From assembly GCA_937929945.1 (NCBI GenBank), contig CALFUK010000206.1, positions 1-38,692 on the forward strand: a DNA stretch of 38,692 bases. The letters run 5' to 3'. Under the pieces are notes generated by a model, which had not been told where the DNA came from, made no database searches, and saw only the letters and a program-made list of their open reading frames with translations. A program made the translations under genes and the position numbers. Shown piece after piece: positions 1-5,968 of the stretch (position 1 is its first letter; each line of letters starts with the position of its first letter). The stretch is from an uncultured Saprospiraceae bacterium (GTDB lineage Bacteria > Bacteroidota > Bacteroidia > Chitinophagales > Saprospiraceae).

Positions 1-51
1 TATAACATCTAAATATAAGTCATTCAATCCATATAGTGACCTATACATCTC

Positions 52-1089
52 TTATGTCTGCCCTGACTGCGTGATCCGATCCAAGGGGCTAAGTATGGTT
101 TTATTTGCTACATTCATCACATGTGTGTAGACCTCTGTGGTCTTACTGGAGGAATGACCTAGTAATGCTTGTATCTGCCTGGTACTACTGCCCTGCTGCA
201 GCAGATGTGTCGCAAAAGAATGTCTCAGTGTGTGTACTGTAGCCCAAGGGTTGACGCCAGAAGTCTGCACAGCCTTCCGGAATAGCTTAGTGATGCTGGT
301 GGTGCTGTACTGGCCTCCAGTCCGCCCTTCAAATAGCCAGTAGGCTGGTTTGTAGGCTTTATAATATTGGCGCAATAATAGTAAAGTGGTCTGGGATAAG
401 ATGGTATGTCGATCTTTCTTTCCCTTAGCACCTTTCACAAAAATGTAGCCATCATCAGAATGAATGTCCTGTATTCTGAGCCGTGGCACCTCACTGATCC
501 TCAAGCCAGCACTATAGATCAGATAAAGAATGGCTCTGTGCTTCAGATTTTTAGGCGCTTGAAGAAGAGATATAATTTCTTTTTCTCCTAAGACATTGGG
601 CAGGGTCGCACTCTTCTTAGGGCGGGTAAGGTCATAATATTCTCTAGGCCTACCCAGTACATGCTCATAATAGAATTTGATGGCGCTGATCATCGCATTC
701 TGTGCGGGCTCCTTAATTTTGTATTTAGATATTAATAAATAAATAAAGCCCTCAATCTCTGATTTAGTCAATAGCTCTATGTTTCTCGCCTGAAAATAGC
801 CCAGAAAGCGGATCATAGCTGTGCGGTATTGACTTCTGGTACGCGGGCTGTATCCCTTCAGGACAATCTTACGTTCTAGCTGAGCCAAGATATTGAGTGA
901 TGATTCTGATAGCTTGACCTCAGGTATCTGACACTTTTGCTCTGGAATGACCATCTCATAATCTGACCCGAAAATAGCTTGTAGCCGCTTCAGTAAGCTG
1001 GGAGTATTTACGAGGCTACCGATTTGTGATACCGATGGCATCATTCTTCGTCTTTTCAGAATAGGCGTATGGCATAGAGGTATATCCAT
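52..1089 (-). CDS. Tyrosine recombinase / site-specific integrase
   Basis: A 345-residue tyrosine recombinase that cuts and rejoins DNA through a 3'-phosphotyrosine intermediate. An N-terminal SAM-like core-binding domain (about 62-150) precedes the catalytic domain (about 165-335). The catalytic set is visible: R197 in GLRISEV, a Lys near 224 in the beta-hairpin KGKKDRH, H286 and R289 in HTLRH, H312 in LLGHSS and the nucleophile Y321 in VYTHV. The core resembles XerC/D and integron-integrase relatives, but I cannot see the extra patch diagnostic of IntI. The first ~60 residues fit no domain, and the first 26 codons lie inside a 201-bp tandem repeat, so the start is uncertain; Met16 or Met17 are alternatives. 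No cargo or attachment site is defined in the window. The family is certain; host or element function is not. Confidence 0.93.
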   Translation of the reverse strand: MDIPLCHTPILKRRRMMPSVSQIGSLVNTPSLLKRLQAIFGSDYEMVIPEQKCQIPEVKLSESSLNILAQLERKIVLKGYSPRTRSQYRTAMIRFLGYFQARNIELLTKSEIEGFIYLLISKYKIKEPAQNAMISAIKFYYEHVLGRPREYYDLTRPKKSATLPNVLGEKEIISLLQAPKNLKHRAILYLIYSAGLRISEVPRLRIQDIHSDDGYIFVKGAKGKKDRHTILSQTTLLLLRQYYKAYKPAYWLFEGRTGGQYSTTSITKLFRKAVQTSGVNPWATVHTLRHSFATHLLQQGSSTRQIQALLGHSSSKTTEVYTHVMNVANKTILSPLDRITQSGQT

Positions 1090-1520
1090 TATATAAACTG
1101 TCTATGACATAGACAATGAAGACAAGCTATATCAATAAATTTATCATCACTTTTTTTCCAAAATACCGACAAATTTACAATATGGGCGACATATTAATCT
1201 GGCACGCTGTGCCAGGCTACCGATATGTGATGCCGATGGCATCATTCTTTGTCTTTTCACAATAGGTGTATGGCATAAAGGTATATCCTTCATATAAAAT
1301 GTCTATGACATATACAATTAAGCCAAGCTATGTCAATAAATTTGTCATCATTTTATTCAAATAATCCCGCCAAACTTTGAATATGGATGGCATGATAAAC
1401 TGGCTCGCTGAACTAGGCTACCGATAGCTGATGTCAATGGAATCCTTCCTTACGGCTATTGATATGTGATGCCAATGGCAACCTTCTTTGTAGCTACCGA
1501 CATATGATGCCGATCATCAT
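1013..1520. repeat. 201-bp tandem repeat array with five dyad sites upstream of and inside the integrase 5' end
   Basis: Two full units of 201 bp lie head to tail (1013-1213 and 1214-1414), followed by a partial third from 1415. Unit 1 covers the first ~26 integrase codons plus its upstream DNA. Each unit carries a 15-bp dyad of the form GATGCC-GAT-GGCATC. Copies start at 1028, 1229, 1430, 1468 and 1506, so spacing is 201, 201, 38 and 38. The second copy is the perfect dyad; the others differ by a few bases. Unit 1 ends in the small hairpin GGCAC-GCT-GTGCC (1201-1213). Dyads next to a recombinase gene may be recombinase or regulator binding sites, but this is inference. Confidence 0.85.
1147..1293 (-). 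pseudogene. Duplicated 5' fragment of the integrase gene (48-codon ORF)
   Basis: Repeat unit 2 contains a second copy of the integrase start region. From the ATG at 1293 the frame reads MKDIPLCHTPIVKRQRMMPS, close to the N-terminus of the intact gene (MDIPLCHTPILKRRRMMPS). After about 28 shared codons it runs into repeat-spacer sequence and stops at 1147. It has no recombinase domain, so it is a relic of the tandem duplication or a read-through of a non-coding repeat. Confidence 0.6.
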
Positions 1521-1554
1521 CTTTTATCTATACCGAACCCATTGGCGCAGTGAC

Positions 1555-1585
1555 TTGTATAGAGAGTAAAAACTTGTTTCCTTTG
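1555..1585 (+). promoter_or_regulatory. Candidate Bacteroidota promoter for the haloperoxidase-like gene
   Basis: TTG at 1555-1557, a 20-bp spacer and TTCCTTTG at 1578-1585 match the Bacteroidota -33/-7 pattern (TTG ... TAnnTTTG) at seven of eight -7 positions counting the two free ones. The predicted transcript would start near 1592, about 13 nt before the ATG at 1605. This is a motif match only. Confidence 0.4.
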
Positions 1586-1604
1586 CAGTCAATTATTAAG
1601 CATT

Positions 1605-2927
1605 ATGAGATACTATGCCCTACTACTATCTATCTGCCTGATCTGGAGCTCCTGTCAGCCTGAGCCCTACGTAGAGTCAGAGGCCATCGCTGATCCAGAG
1701 CACTTCCATCAGTCAGTGAAGAATCTCTCAGACATCATCGTCCACGACATATTCTCTCCGCCAGTGGCCAGCCGCGTATACATCTACCCTATCATAGCAG
1801 CCTACGAGACGATCATCCACGATCACCCGGAGTATCAGACGCTAGCCGGACAGCTAAATGGTCTGACACCCGTACCACAGCCAGACACTTCACTGCAGAT
1901 ATCCTACGCCACGGCTGCGCTCCACGCCTTTAATGTGATCGGTAAGGAGCTCACCTTCTCTGTAGAGCGCTATGATGAACACATACAGGCCGTGTCAGAC
2001 AAGCTAAAAGACCTGGGACTAAGCAGCAAGGTATATCGGCAGTCCATCGCCTACGGAGAGACGGTGGCAGCGCACATTCTGCAATGGGCCAGCGGAGATA
2101 ATTATCATCAGACTCGGACCTTTCCCAAATTCTCCATCACACAGGAAGAGGCCCGATGGAAGCCCACACCGCCCGGCTACGGAGAGGGTATAGAGCCTCA
2201 CTGGCGAGAGATCAGGCCCTTCGTCATCGACTCGGCGGAGCAATTTAAGCCAGCACCGCCTACGGCATTTAGCACGTCTAAGGACAGCCGCTTCTACCAA
2301 GAGGCTATGGAGGTCTACGAGGCGGTGAATAATGCTGATGACGAACAAAAAGCGATAGCCAGCTTCTGGGACTGCAATCCCTATGCGCTGCAAGTGACGG
2401 GCCATGTGATGCACGCCACGAAGAAAATCACGCCTGGGGGTCACTGGATCGGGATCGTCGGTGTAGCCAGCAGAAAGGCAGATGCTGATCTGATGAAGTC
2501 CATCGAGGCTTACACCATGACAGCTATAGCCCTGGCTGATGGATTCATCAGCTGCTGGGATGAGAAATACAGGAGCAATCTGACCCGCCCCGAGACGGTG
2601 ATCAATGAACACTATGATGAGTCGTGGGTCCCGATCCTGCAGACTCCGCCATTTCCCGAGCACACGTCAGGTCACAGTGTGATCTCCAGAGCGGCAGCCG
2701 TGGCACTCACCAGCGTCTACGGTGATGACTTCGCCTATGAGGATGATGTGGAGCTGGAGTATGGCCTGCCCATCAGGAAGTACCGCTCATTCTTGCACGC
2801 CTCCGAGGAAGCGGCCATCAGCCGACTGTATGGCGGCATCCACTTCAGACCGGCTATTGATGAGGGTGTGAAGCAAGGAGAGCAGGTGGGCAAGCTCATC
2901 GTGGAGAGAATCCAGCTGAAGTCCTAA
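1605..2927 (+). CDS. Vanadium-dependent haloperoxidase / PAP2-superfamily lipoprotein
   Basis: A 440-residue protein with a lipoprotein signal (hydrophobic segment then SSC; lipidated Cys at 17), so probably anchored outside the cytoplasmic membrane. It carries the bipartite PAP2/vanadium-haloperoxidase active site: K321-x6-R328-P329, the HTSGH motif at 353-357 and S406-R407-x5-H413. In haloperoxidases these residues hold vanadate and catalyse halide oxidation by H2O2; in acid phosphatases the same site hydrolyses phosphate esters. The long helical N-terminal half matches the bacterial haloperoxidase-like lipoproteins rather than small PAP2 phosphatases. Substrate and metal use cannot be read from sequence. 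It stands alone, with the integrase behind it and a repeat-containing gap after it. Confidence 0.85.
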   Translation: MRYYALLLSICLIWSSCQPEPYVESEAIADPEHFHQSVKNLSDIIVHDIFSPPVASRVYIYPIIAAYETIIHDHPEYQTLAGQLNGLTPVPQPDTSLQISYATAALHAFNVIGKELTFSVERYDEHIQAVSDKLKDLGLSSKVYRQSIAYGETVAAHILQWASGDNYHQTRTFPKFSITQEEARWKPTPPGYGEGIEPHWREIRPFVIDSAEQFKPAPPTAFSTSKDSRFYQEAMEVYEAVNNADDEQKAIASFWDCNPYALQVTGHVMHATKKITPGGHWIGIVGVASRKADADLMKSIEAYTMTAIALADGFISCWDEKYRSNLTRPETVINEHYDESWVPILQTPPFPEHTSGHSVISRAAAVALTSVYGDDFAYEDDVELEYGLPIRKYRSFLHASEEAAISRLYGGIHFRPAIDEGVKQGEQVGKLIVERIQLKS

Positions 2928-3052
2928 GCTGGCACAAAGAAGTAAAGGGGTGTTAGAATAATCCTGGACCTACCTGTCTGGAAACCAGATGTAGTTCAGG
3001 TACTGCAAAGCGCGTAGGGGGTACATTTATGCATTAGCACCCTACCCACTAG

Positions 3053-3082
3053 GGCCAGATTCCGAAACCAGTTCGGAATGAC
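3053..3082 (+). repeat. REP-like hairpin repeat, copy 1
   Basis: The unit begins GGCCAGATTCCG and ends TTCGGAATGAC. It contains a perfect 8-bp stem, ATTCCGAA (3059-3066) and TTCGGAAT (3072-3079), around a 5-nt loop. Three related copies lie in the same orientation at 3207, 5178 and 5281. Confidence 0.8.
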
Positions 3083-3206
3083 TCACCCACTATATCTTGA
3101 GAAGCCATACCGTCATCCCGATCCCGCCAGTTAGGCAGCCAGGTTTATCTCAGGATATAACCAGTAGCGCAATAAGTACTTTCCCCATTTACATCCAGCC
3201 CGCAAA

Positions 3207-3236
3207 GGCCAGATCCGAAAGCCAGTTTGGAATGGC
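3207..3236 (+). repeat. REP-like hairpin repeat, copy 2 (degenerate)
   Basis: It begins GGCCAGATCCGAAAG and ends TTTGGAATGGC, the same unit as copy 1 with an imperfect stem. The preceding CAGCCCGC (3197-3204) is also found before copy 3, so the repeat unit probably extends to about 40 bp. Confidence 0.7.
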
Positions 3237-3335
3237 ACGATCGCTCATAAGTTACTCCATATCACAATTTAAGACAGAGACAGGCATCTTCTCCAGAGAT
3301 ATAGTAGCTTTAGGGATGTACTACACAGAGCTACT

Positions 3336-4331
3336 ATGAATCAAATACCGAATGCCAGCCCCTACCTCAGTATGGAGGAGAGACAATCCTTGATGCAAAA
3401 GCAGGATTGGAAAGCAGTCGTGGCGATCGCTATGCACTGTGCTGCCATCGTACTGATCTTCTGCGCTGTCTACTATCTACCACATCCACTGGTGATCCTC
3501 CTGGCGCTGCTGCTGCTGGGCGGTCAGCAGCTGGCCTGCTCCATCCTGATGCACGACGCCTCACACCACTCCCTCTTCCAATCTAAAAAGCTAAATGACT
3601 GGGTGGGCAATTGGCTGGGCGCCTACCCCGTGCTAAATAATGTGAGTGACTACCGACCCTACCACAAAGAGCATCACCTACACGCTGGCACCCAGGAAGA
3701 TCCTGACCTGATGCTGACCAGAGGCTACCCGACTGATCGGAAGAGCATGATCAGAAAGTGCATCCGAGATATCACAGGTCAGACTGGCATCAAGGCCTAT
3801 GCGGCTCTCTTCGCCATGCACCTGGGCTACATAGCCTTCACGCAGAGTGGAGACATACATAGAGTGGCTGCAGCCGATCGAATCCCGATCTCTGAGCGAC
3901 TCAAGAGACTGGCAGGACCTCTAGCGGCTCAGCTCATGATATTCTGCCTGCTGTGGACGTGCCTACACCCAGCACTATACCTGCTGTGGATAGGCGGCCT
4001 GCTGACTACCCTGCAGCTGTCAGTGAGGGTGCGCTCCATCGCTGAGCACTCCGTAATCGATAACCCACTGGACCCACACCAGAATACACGCACCACCTAT
4101 GCTAACTGGCTGGAGCGGCTGCTCTTCGCGCCTTATCGGGTCAACTATCATCTGGAGCACCACATGCTCATGACCGTCCCCTTCTATAATCTGCCCAAGA
4201 TGCACGAGCTGATCAAAGCCAGAGGATTCTATGAGCAGGGTACACTCGCTCGGGGCTATTGGGAAGTGATCCGCCATGCTGGCAGCAGCGCCGAACGCAA
4301 TATGGCTAAAGTGAAAAATGGGAGTAAGTGA
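3336..4331 (+). CDS. Membrane fatty acid desaturase family protein
   Basis: A 331-residue membrane di-iron enzyme of the fatty acid desaturase family. All three histidine boxes are present: HDASHH at 73-78 (HxxxHH), HKEHH at 110-114 (HxxHH) and HLEHH at 272-276 (HxxHH). An extra AEH (His238) precedes the third box. Hydrophobic stretches near 28-70, 150-170 and 195-230 would give the usual four membrane segments. The family introduces double bonds or hydroxyl groups into acyl chains using O2; regioselectivity and substrate cannot be read. It overlaps the next gene by 4 bp (GTGA) and forms a tight three-gene unit with the small protein and the hotdog thioesterase. An acyl-lipid substrate is therefore likely, though related carotenoid-modifying enzymes cannot be excluded. 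Confidence 0.88.
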   Translation: MNQIPNASPYLSMEERQSLMQKQDWKAVVAIAMHCAAIVLIFCAVYYLPHPLVILLALLLLGGQQLACSILMHDASHHSLFQSKKLNDWVGNWLGAYPVLNNVSDYRPYHKEHHLHAGTQEDPDLMLTRGYPTDRKSMIRKCIRDITGQTGIKAYAALFAMHLGYIAFTQSGDIHRVAAADRIPISERLKRLAGPLAAQLMIFCLLWTCLHPALYLLWIGGLLTTLQLSVRVRSIAEHSVIDNPLDPHQNTRTTYANWLERLLFAPYRVNYHLEHHMLMTVPFYNLPKMHELIKARGFYEQGTLARGYWEVIRHAGSSAERNMAKVKNGSK

Positions 4332-4669
4332 CCATTAATTATAATCATAAAATATTCAGAGCTGTCTCTAATACACCAGGTGGAGAGGTCGATGCAGAGA
4401 CACGCTTCTACTACTATCAGCGAGACCAGATACTATGGGCTACATATCAGGGACCACAGATCCTCTTCGGCACCATTACTGGAGTGGTGGCTGAGGATGG
4501 GGCTCTGGACTTCGCCTATCAGCACATCAATGCTGATCTCCAGATTAAAACAGGCCGCTGCCAATCCACTCCTGAGATCACAGTGGATGGCAAGATCAGG
4601 CTCCAGGAAAAGTGGCAGTGGACTGACGGCAGTCATGGCAGCGGAGAGTCCATCATAGAAGAAATATAA
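4328..4669 (+). CDS. Small conserved protein of unknown function (often labelled 'n-acetylglutamate synthase')
   Basis: A 113-residue soluble, beta-rich protein starting at a GTG that overlaps the desaturase stop. It has the signature of a widespread small family: NYNHKIFRAVSNT at the start, several Gly/Tyr-rich strands, CQSTPE near 78-83 and KWQWTDG followed by GESIIEEI at the end. Database entries of this family often carry the name n-acetylglutamate synthase. Nothing in the sequence, including any GNAT fold, supports that activity. The regular repeating strands suggest a small beta-barrel. Its place between a desaturase and a thioesterase suggests an accessory role in lipid metabolism, which is inference from linkage only. 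Confidence 0.75.
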   Translation: MTINYNHKIFRAVSNTPGGEVDAETRFYYYQRDQILWATYQGPQILFGTITGVVAEDGALDFAYQHINADLQIKTGRCQSTPEITVDGKIRLQEKWQWTDGSHGSGESIIEEI

Positions 4670-4688
4670 GCGAATCATAAGATGACAT

Positions 4689-5141
4689 ATGGCAATAGAT
4701 AAAAACAAGCTTTTTGATTTTAAGCACTCGATGGGAGAGGATTCTGTATTCCCTCCACCAGCGACACAGCACATGGATATCGAATTCGTAAATGTCGATC
4801 TAAAGCAAGGACTCTTCCACATCAAAGGACCGATTAAAACAGACTATAACAATCCGGGAGGCGTGGTCTTCGGCGGCTACTACGGCATGTTCTTCGATGC
4901 AGCTTTTGGCCCCTTCTCCTTCCTGCTGGCTCAGGCCTACGTCACCACCTTAGAAATGAACATTTCATTCTTGAAGCCGCTGCATGTCAAAGATGGAATG
5001 TGGGAAGTCAAGGCCAAGCTGGTCAGCCAGAGCAAATCATTTTTGATGATGAATGCCACCTTACTAAAAGAGGACGGTACACTGGTGGCGACGGCGGCGA
5101 CGAGGATGATGATTCTGGATGCTAGCAGGAAGGGCTCGTAG
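4689..5141 (+). CDS. PaaI-type hotdog-fold thioesterase
   Basis: A 150-residue single hotdog domain. The signature segment NPGGVVFGGYYGMFFDAAFG (about 55-74) matches the PaaI/4HBT pattern in which a Gly-rich turn precedes a long helix carrying the catalytic acid (here the Asp of FFDAA). The usual His of the HGG motif is replaced by Phe (VFGG). The later strands (LEMNISFLKPL, MWEVKAKLV, LVATAATRMMI) are typical of the fold. Family members hydrolyse acyl-CoA or acyl-ACP thioesters. It lies 19 nt after the preceding small gene and ends the desaturase operon, so releasing or editing acyl chains is a reasonable role. Exact substrate is unknown. Confidence 0.82.
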   Translation: MAIDKNKLFDFKHSMGEDSVFPPPATQHMDIEFVNVDLKQGLFHIKGPIKTDYNNPGGVVFGGYYGMFFDAAFGPFSFLLAQAYVTTLEMNISFLKPLHVKDGMWEVKAKLVSQSKSFLMMNATLLKEDGTLVATAATRMMILDASRKGS

Positions 5142-5177
5142 AAGTCTTTATAAAGAAGTCTAGCGGGCAGCCCGCTT

Positions 5178-5206
5178 GGCCAGATTACGATACATGTGCG
5201 GAATGA
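5178..5206 (+). repeat. REP-like hairpin repeat, copy 3
   Basis: It begins GGCCAGATTACG and ends GTGCGGAATGAC, and is preceded by CAGCCCGC as in copy 2. It has the same orientation as the other copies; the stem is weakened by a C-to-A change in the left arm. Confidence 0.72.
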
Positions 5207-5280
5207 CCCTCACTTTTTCTTAAAAACGATATACCAATAGTGGAGAAGAAGTCTTCTCATATGTACTGGCTTTACAGAAA

Positions 5281-5310
5281 GGCCAGATTCCGATACAAGT
5301 GCGGAATGAC
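5281..5310 (+). repeat. REP-like hairpin repeat, copy 4
   Basis: It begins GGCCAGATTCCG and ends GTGCGGAATGAC. The arms ATTCCG (5287-5292) and CGGAAT (5302-5307) form a 6-bp stem with a 9-nt loop. It is nearly identical to copy 3 apart from the arm base that restores pairing. Confidence 0.78.
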
Positions 5311-5449
5311 TTGTTCCTCATTTTTAATAATCTGTTAAAATATGGGCTCTGACATATGATCTTACAGTTGATCCCAGTTATATAGCCCTAATCACAAAAC
5401 AATTCCGCTTATACGCCATAGGATTTACACTTTAGTCACCAATACAAAA

Positions 5450-5968
5450 ATGCTAACTGTGAATTCTTTCAAAATCATCCGCGCCTTCTCCCTATTTGCC
5501 ATCATCTTCTTATACCAGGTCATGCAGTCCTGCGAGATAGAGTCTGAACCCTCTGTCAAAGAATTCATCAATGTCGATGAACGACTGTGGACCTATTTCG
5601 AAGAGTTTGAGGCCCAGGCTGCTCAGCGTGGATATGCCATTGATCTCAATCAGAGAAATCTGACGGGTGAGATCGCAGCCATCCACGATGGAGACGTCAT
5701 CGGCACCTGCTCGTATGGCTTTCGGAGGCCCAATGCCGTAACCATAGACAATAATTTTTGGAATCGTAATGGACTCTTGGGGCGCGAAGAAGTCGTCTTT
5801 CATGAGTTAGGACACTGTGTCTTAGGCAGAGACCATACAGAGCGAGTGGTCAATAGTGGATTCTGTGCCAGCATCATGCGTAGCGGCACCGGTTCTTGCC
5901 GCAGTGCTTATAATGTGGCCAATCGAGATTTTTATTTAGATGAATTATTTCAGGAGTCTAGGCCTTAG
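5450..5968 (+). CDS. Putative zinc metallopeptidase lipoprotein
   Basis: A 172-residue exported protein with a lipoprotein signal (hydrophobic 12-23, lipidated Cys28 in MQSC). The zinc-binding core is HELGHCVLGRDH (118-129): H118 and H122 with catalytic E119 form HExxH, and H129 is the likely third ligand. The spacing is one residue longer than the metzincin HExxHxxGxxH. A later SIMRSG segment resembles the Met-turn region of that clan. Cysteines at 87, 123, 139 and 149 may form disulfides. The length is only that of a bare catalytic domain. Its stop overlaps the stop of the convergent kinase gene by 11 bp. Substrate is unknown. Confidence 0.75.
   Translation: MLTVNSFKIIRAFSLFAIIFLYQVMQSCEIESEPSVKEFINVDERLWTYFEEFEAQAAQRGYAIDLNQRNLTGEIAAIHDGDVIGTCSYGFRRPNAVTIDNNFWNRNGLLGREEVVFHELGHCVLGRDHTERVVNSGFCASIMRSGTGSCRSAYNVANRDFYLDELFQESRP

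Larger units (their letters stand above)
2928..3335. other. Gene-free gap with hairpins and two REP-like repeats
   Basis: This 408-bp gap holds an imperfect hairpin at 2963-3000 (core TCTGG-AAA-CCAGA, no following U-run). It then holds a GTAGGG/CCCTAC inverted pair around 3015-3046 and two REP-like units (listed separately). An 80-codon open frame from 3097 runs through the repeats and has no recognisable domain or sensible composition. I regard it as non-coding. Confidence 0.6.
5142..5449. other. Gene-free gap with hairpins and two REP-like repeats
   Basis: This 308-bp gap holds the hairpin GCGGG-CAG-CCCGC (5163-5175), which may end the thioesterase operon although no U-run follows. It also holds two REP-like units and an inverted repeat GAGAAGA-AG-TCTTCTC (5243-5258). 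No coding frame was recognised. Confidence 0.6.

Noticed and set aside
2019-2663. 214-codon frame antisense to the haloperoxidase-like gene
   Set aside because: It lies wholly inside a gene with intact active-site motifs on the other strand and shows no protein family features.
52-3335. Complete integron with attC cassettes
   Set aside because: No attC-type RYYYAAC/GTTRRRY site pairs were seen next to the recombinase, and the haloperoxidase gene is not cassette-like. The REP-like hairpins do not have attC architecture.
3097-3339. 80-codon plus-strand frame before the desaturase
   Set aside because: It reads through a REP-like repeat, has no domain, and its composition looks like translated non-coding DNA. 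It overlaps the desaturase start only by chance.
4433-4825. 130-codon antisense frame across the small DUF and thioesterase genes
   Set aside because: It is a shadow of two real coding genes, with Cys/Ser-rich, domain-free sequence.
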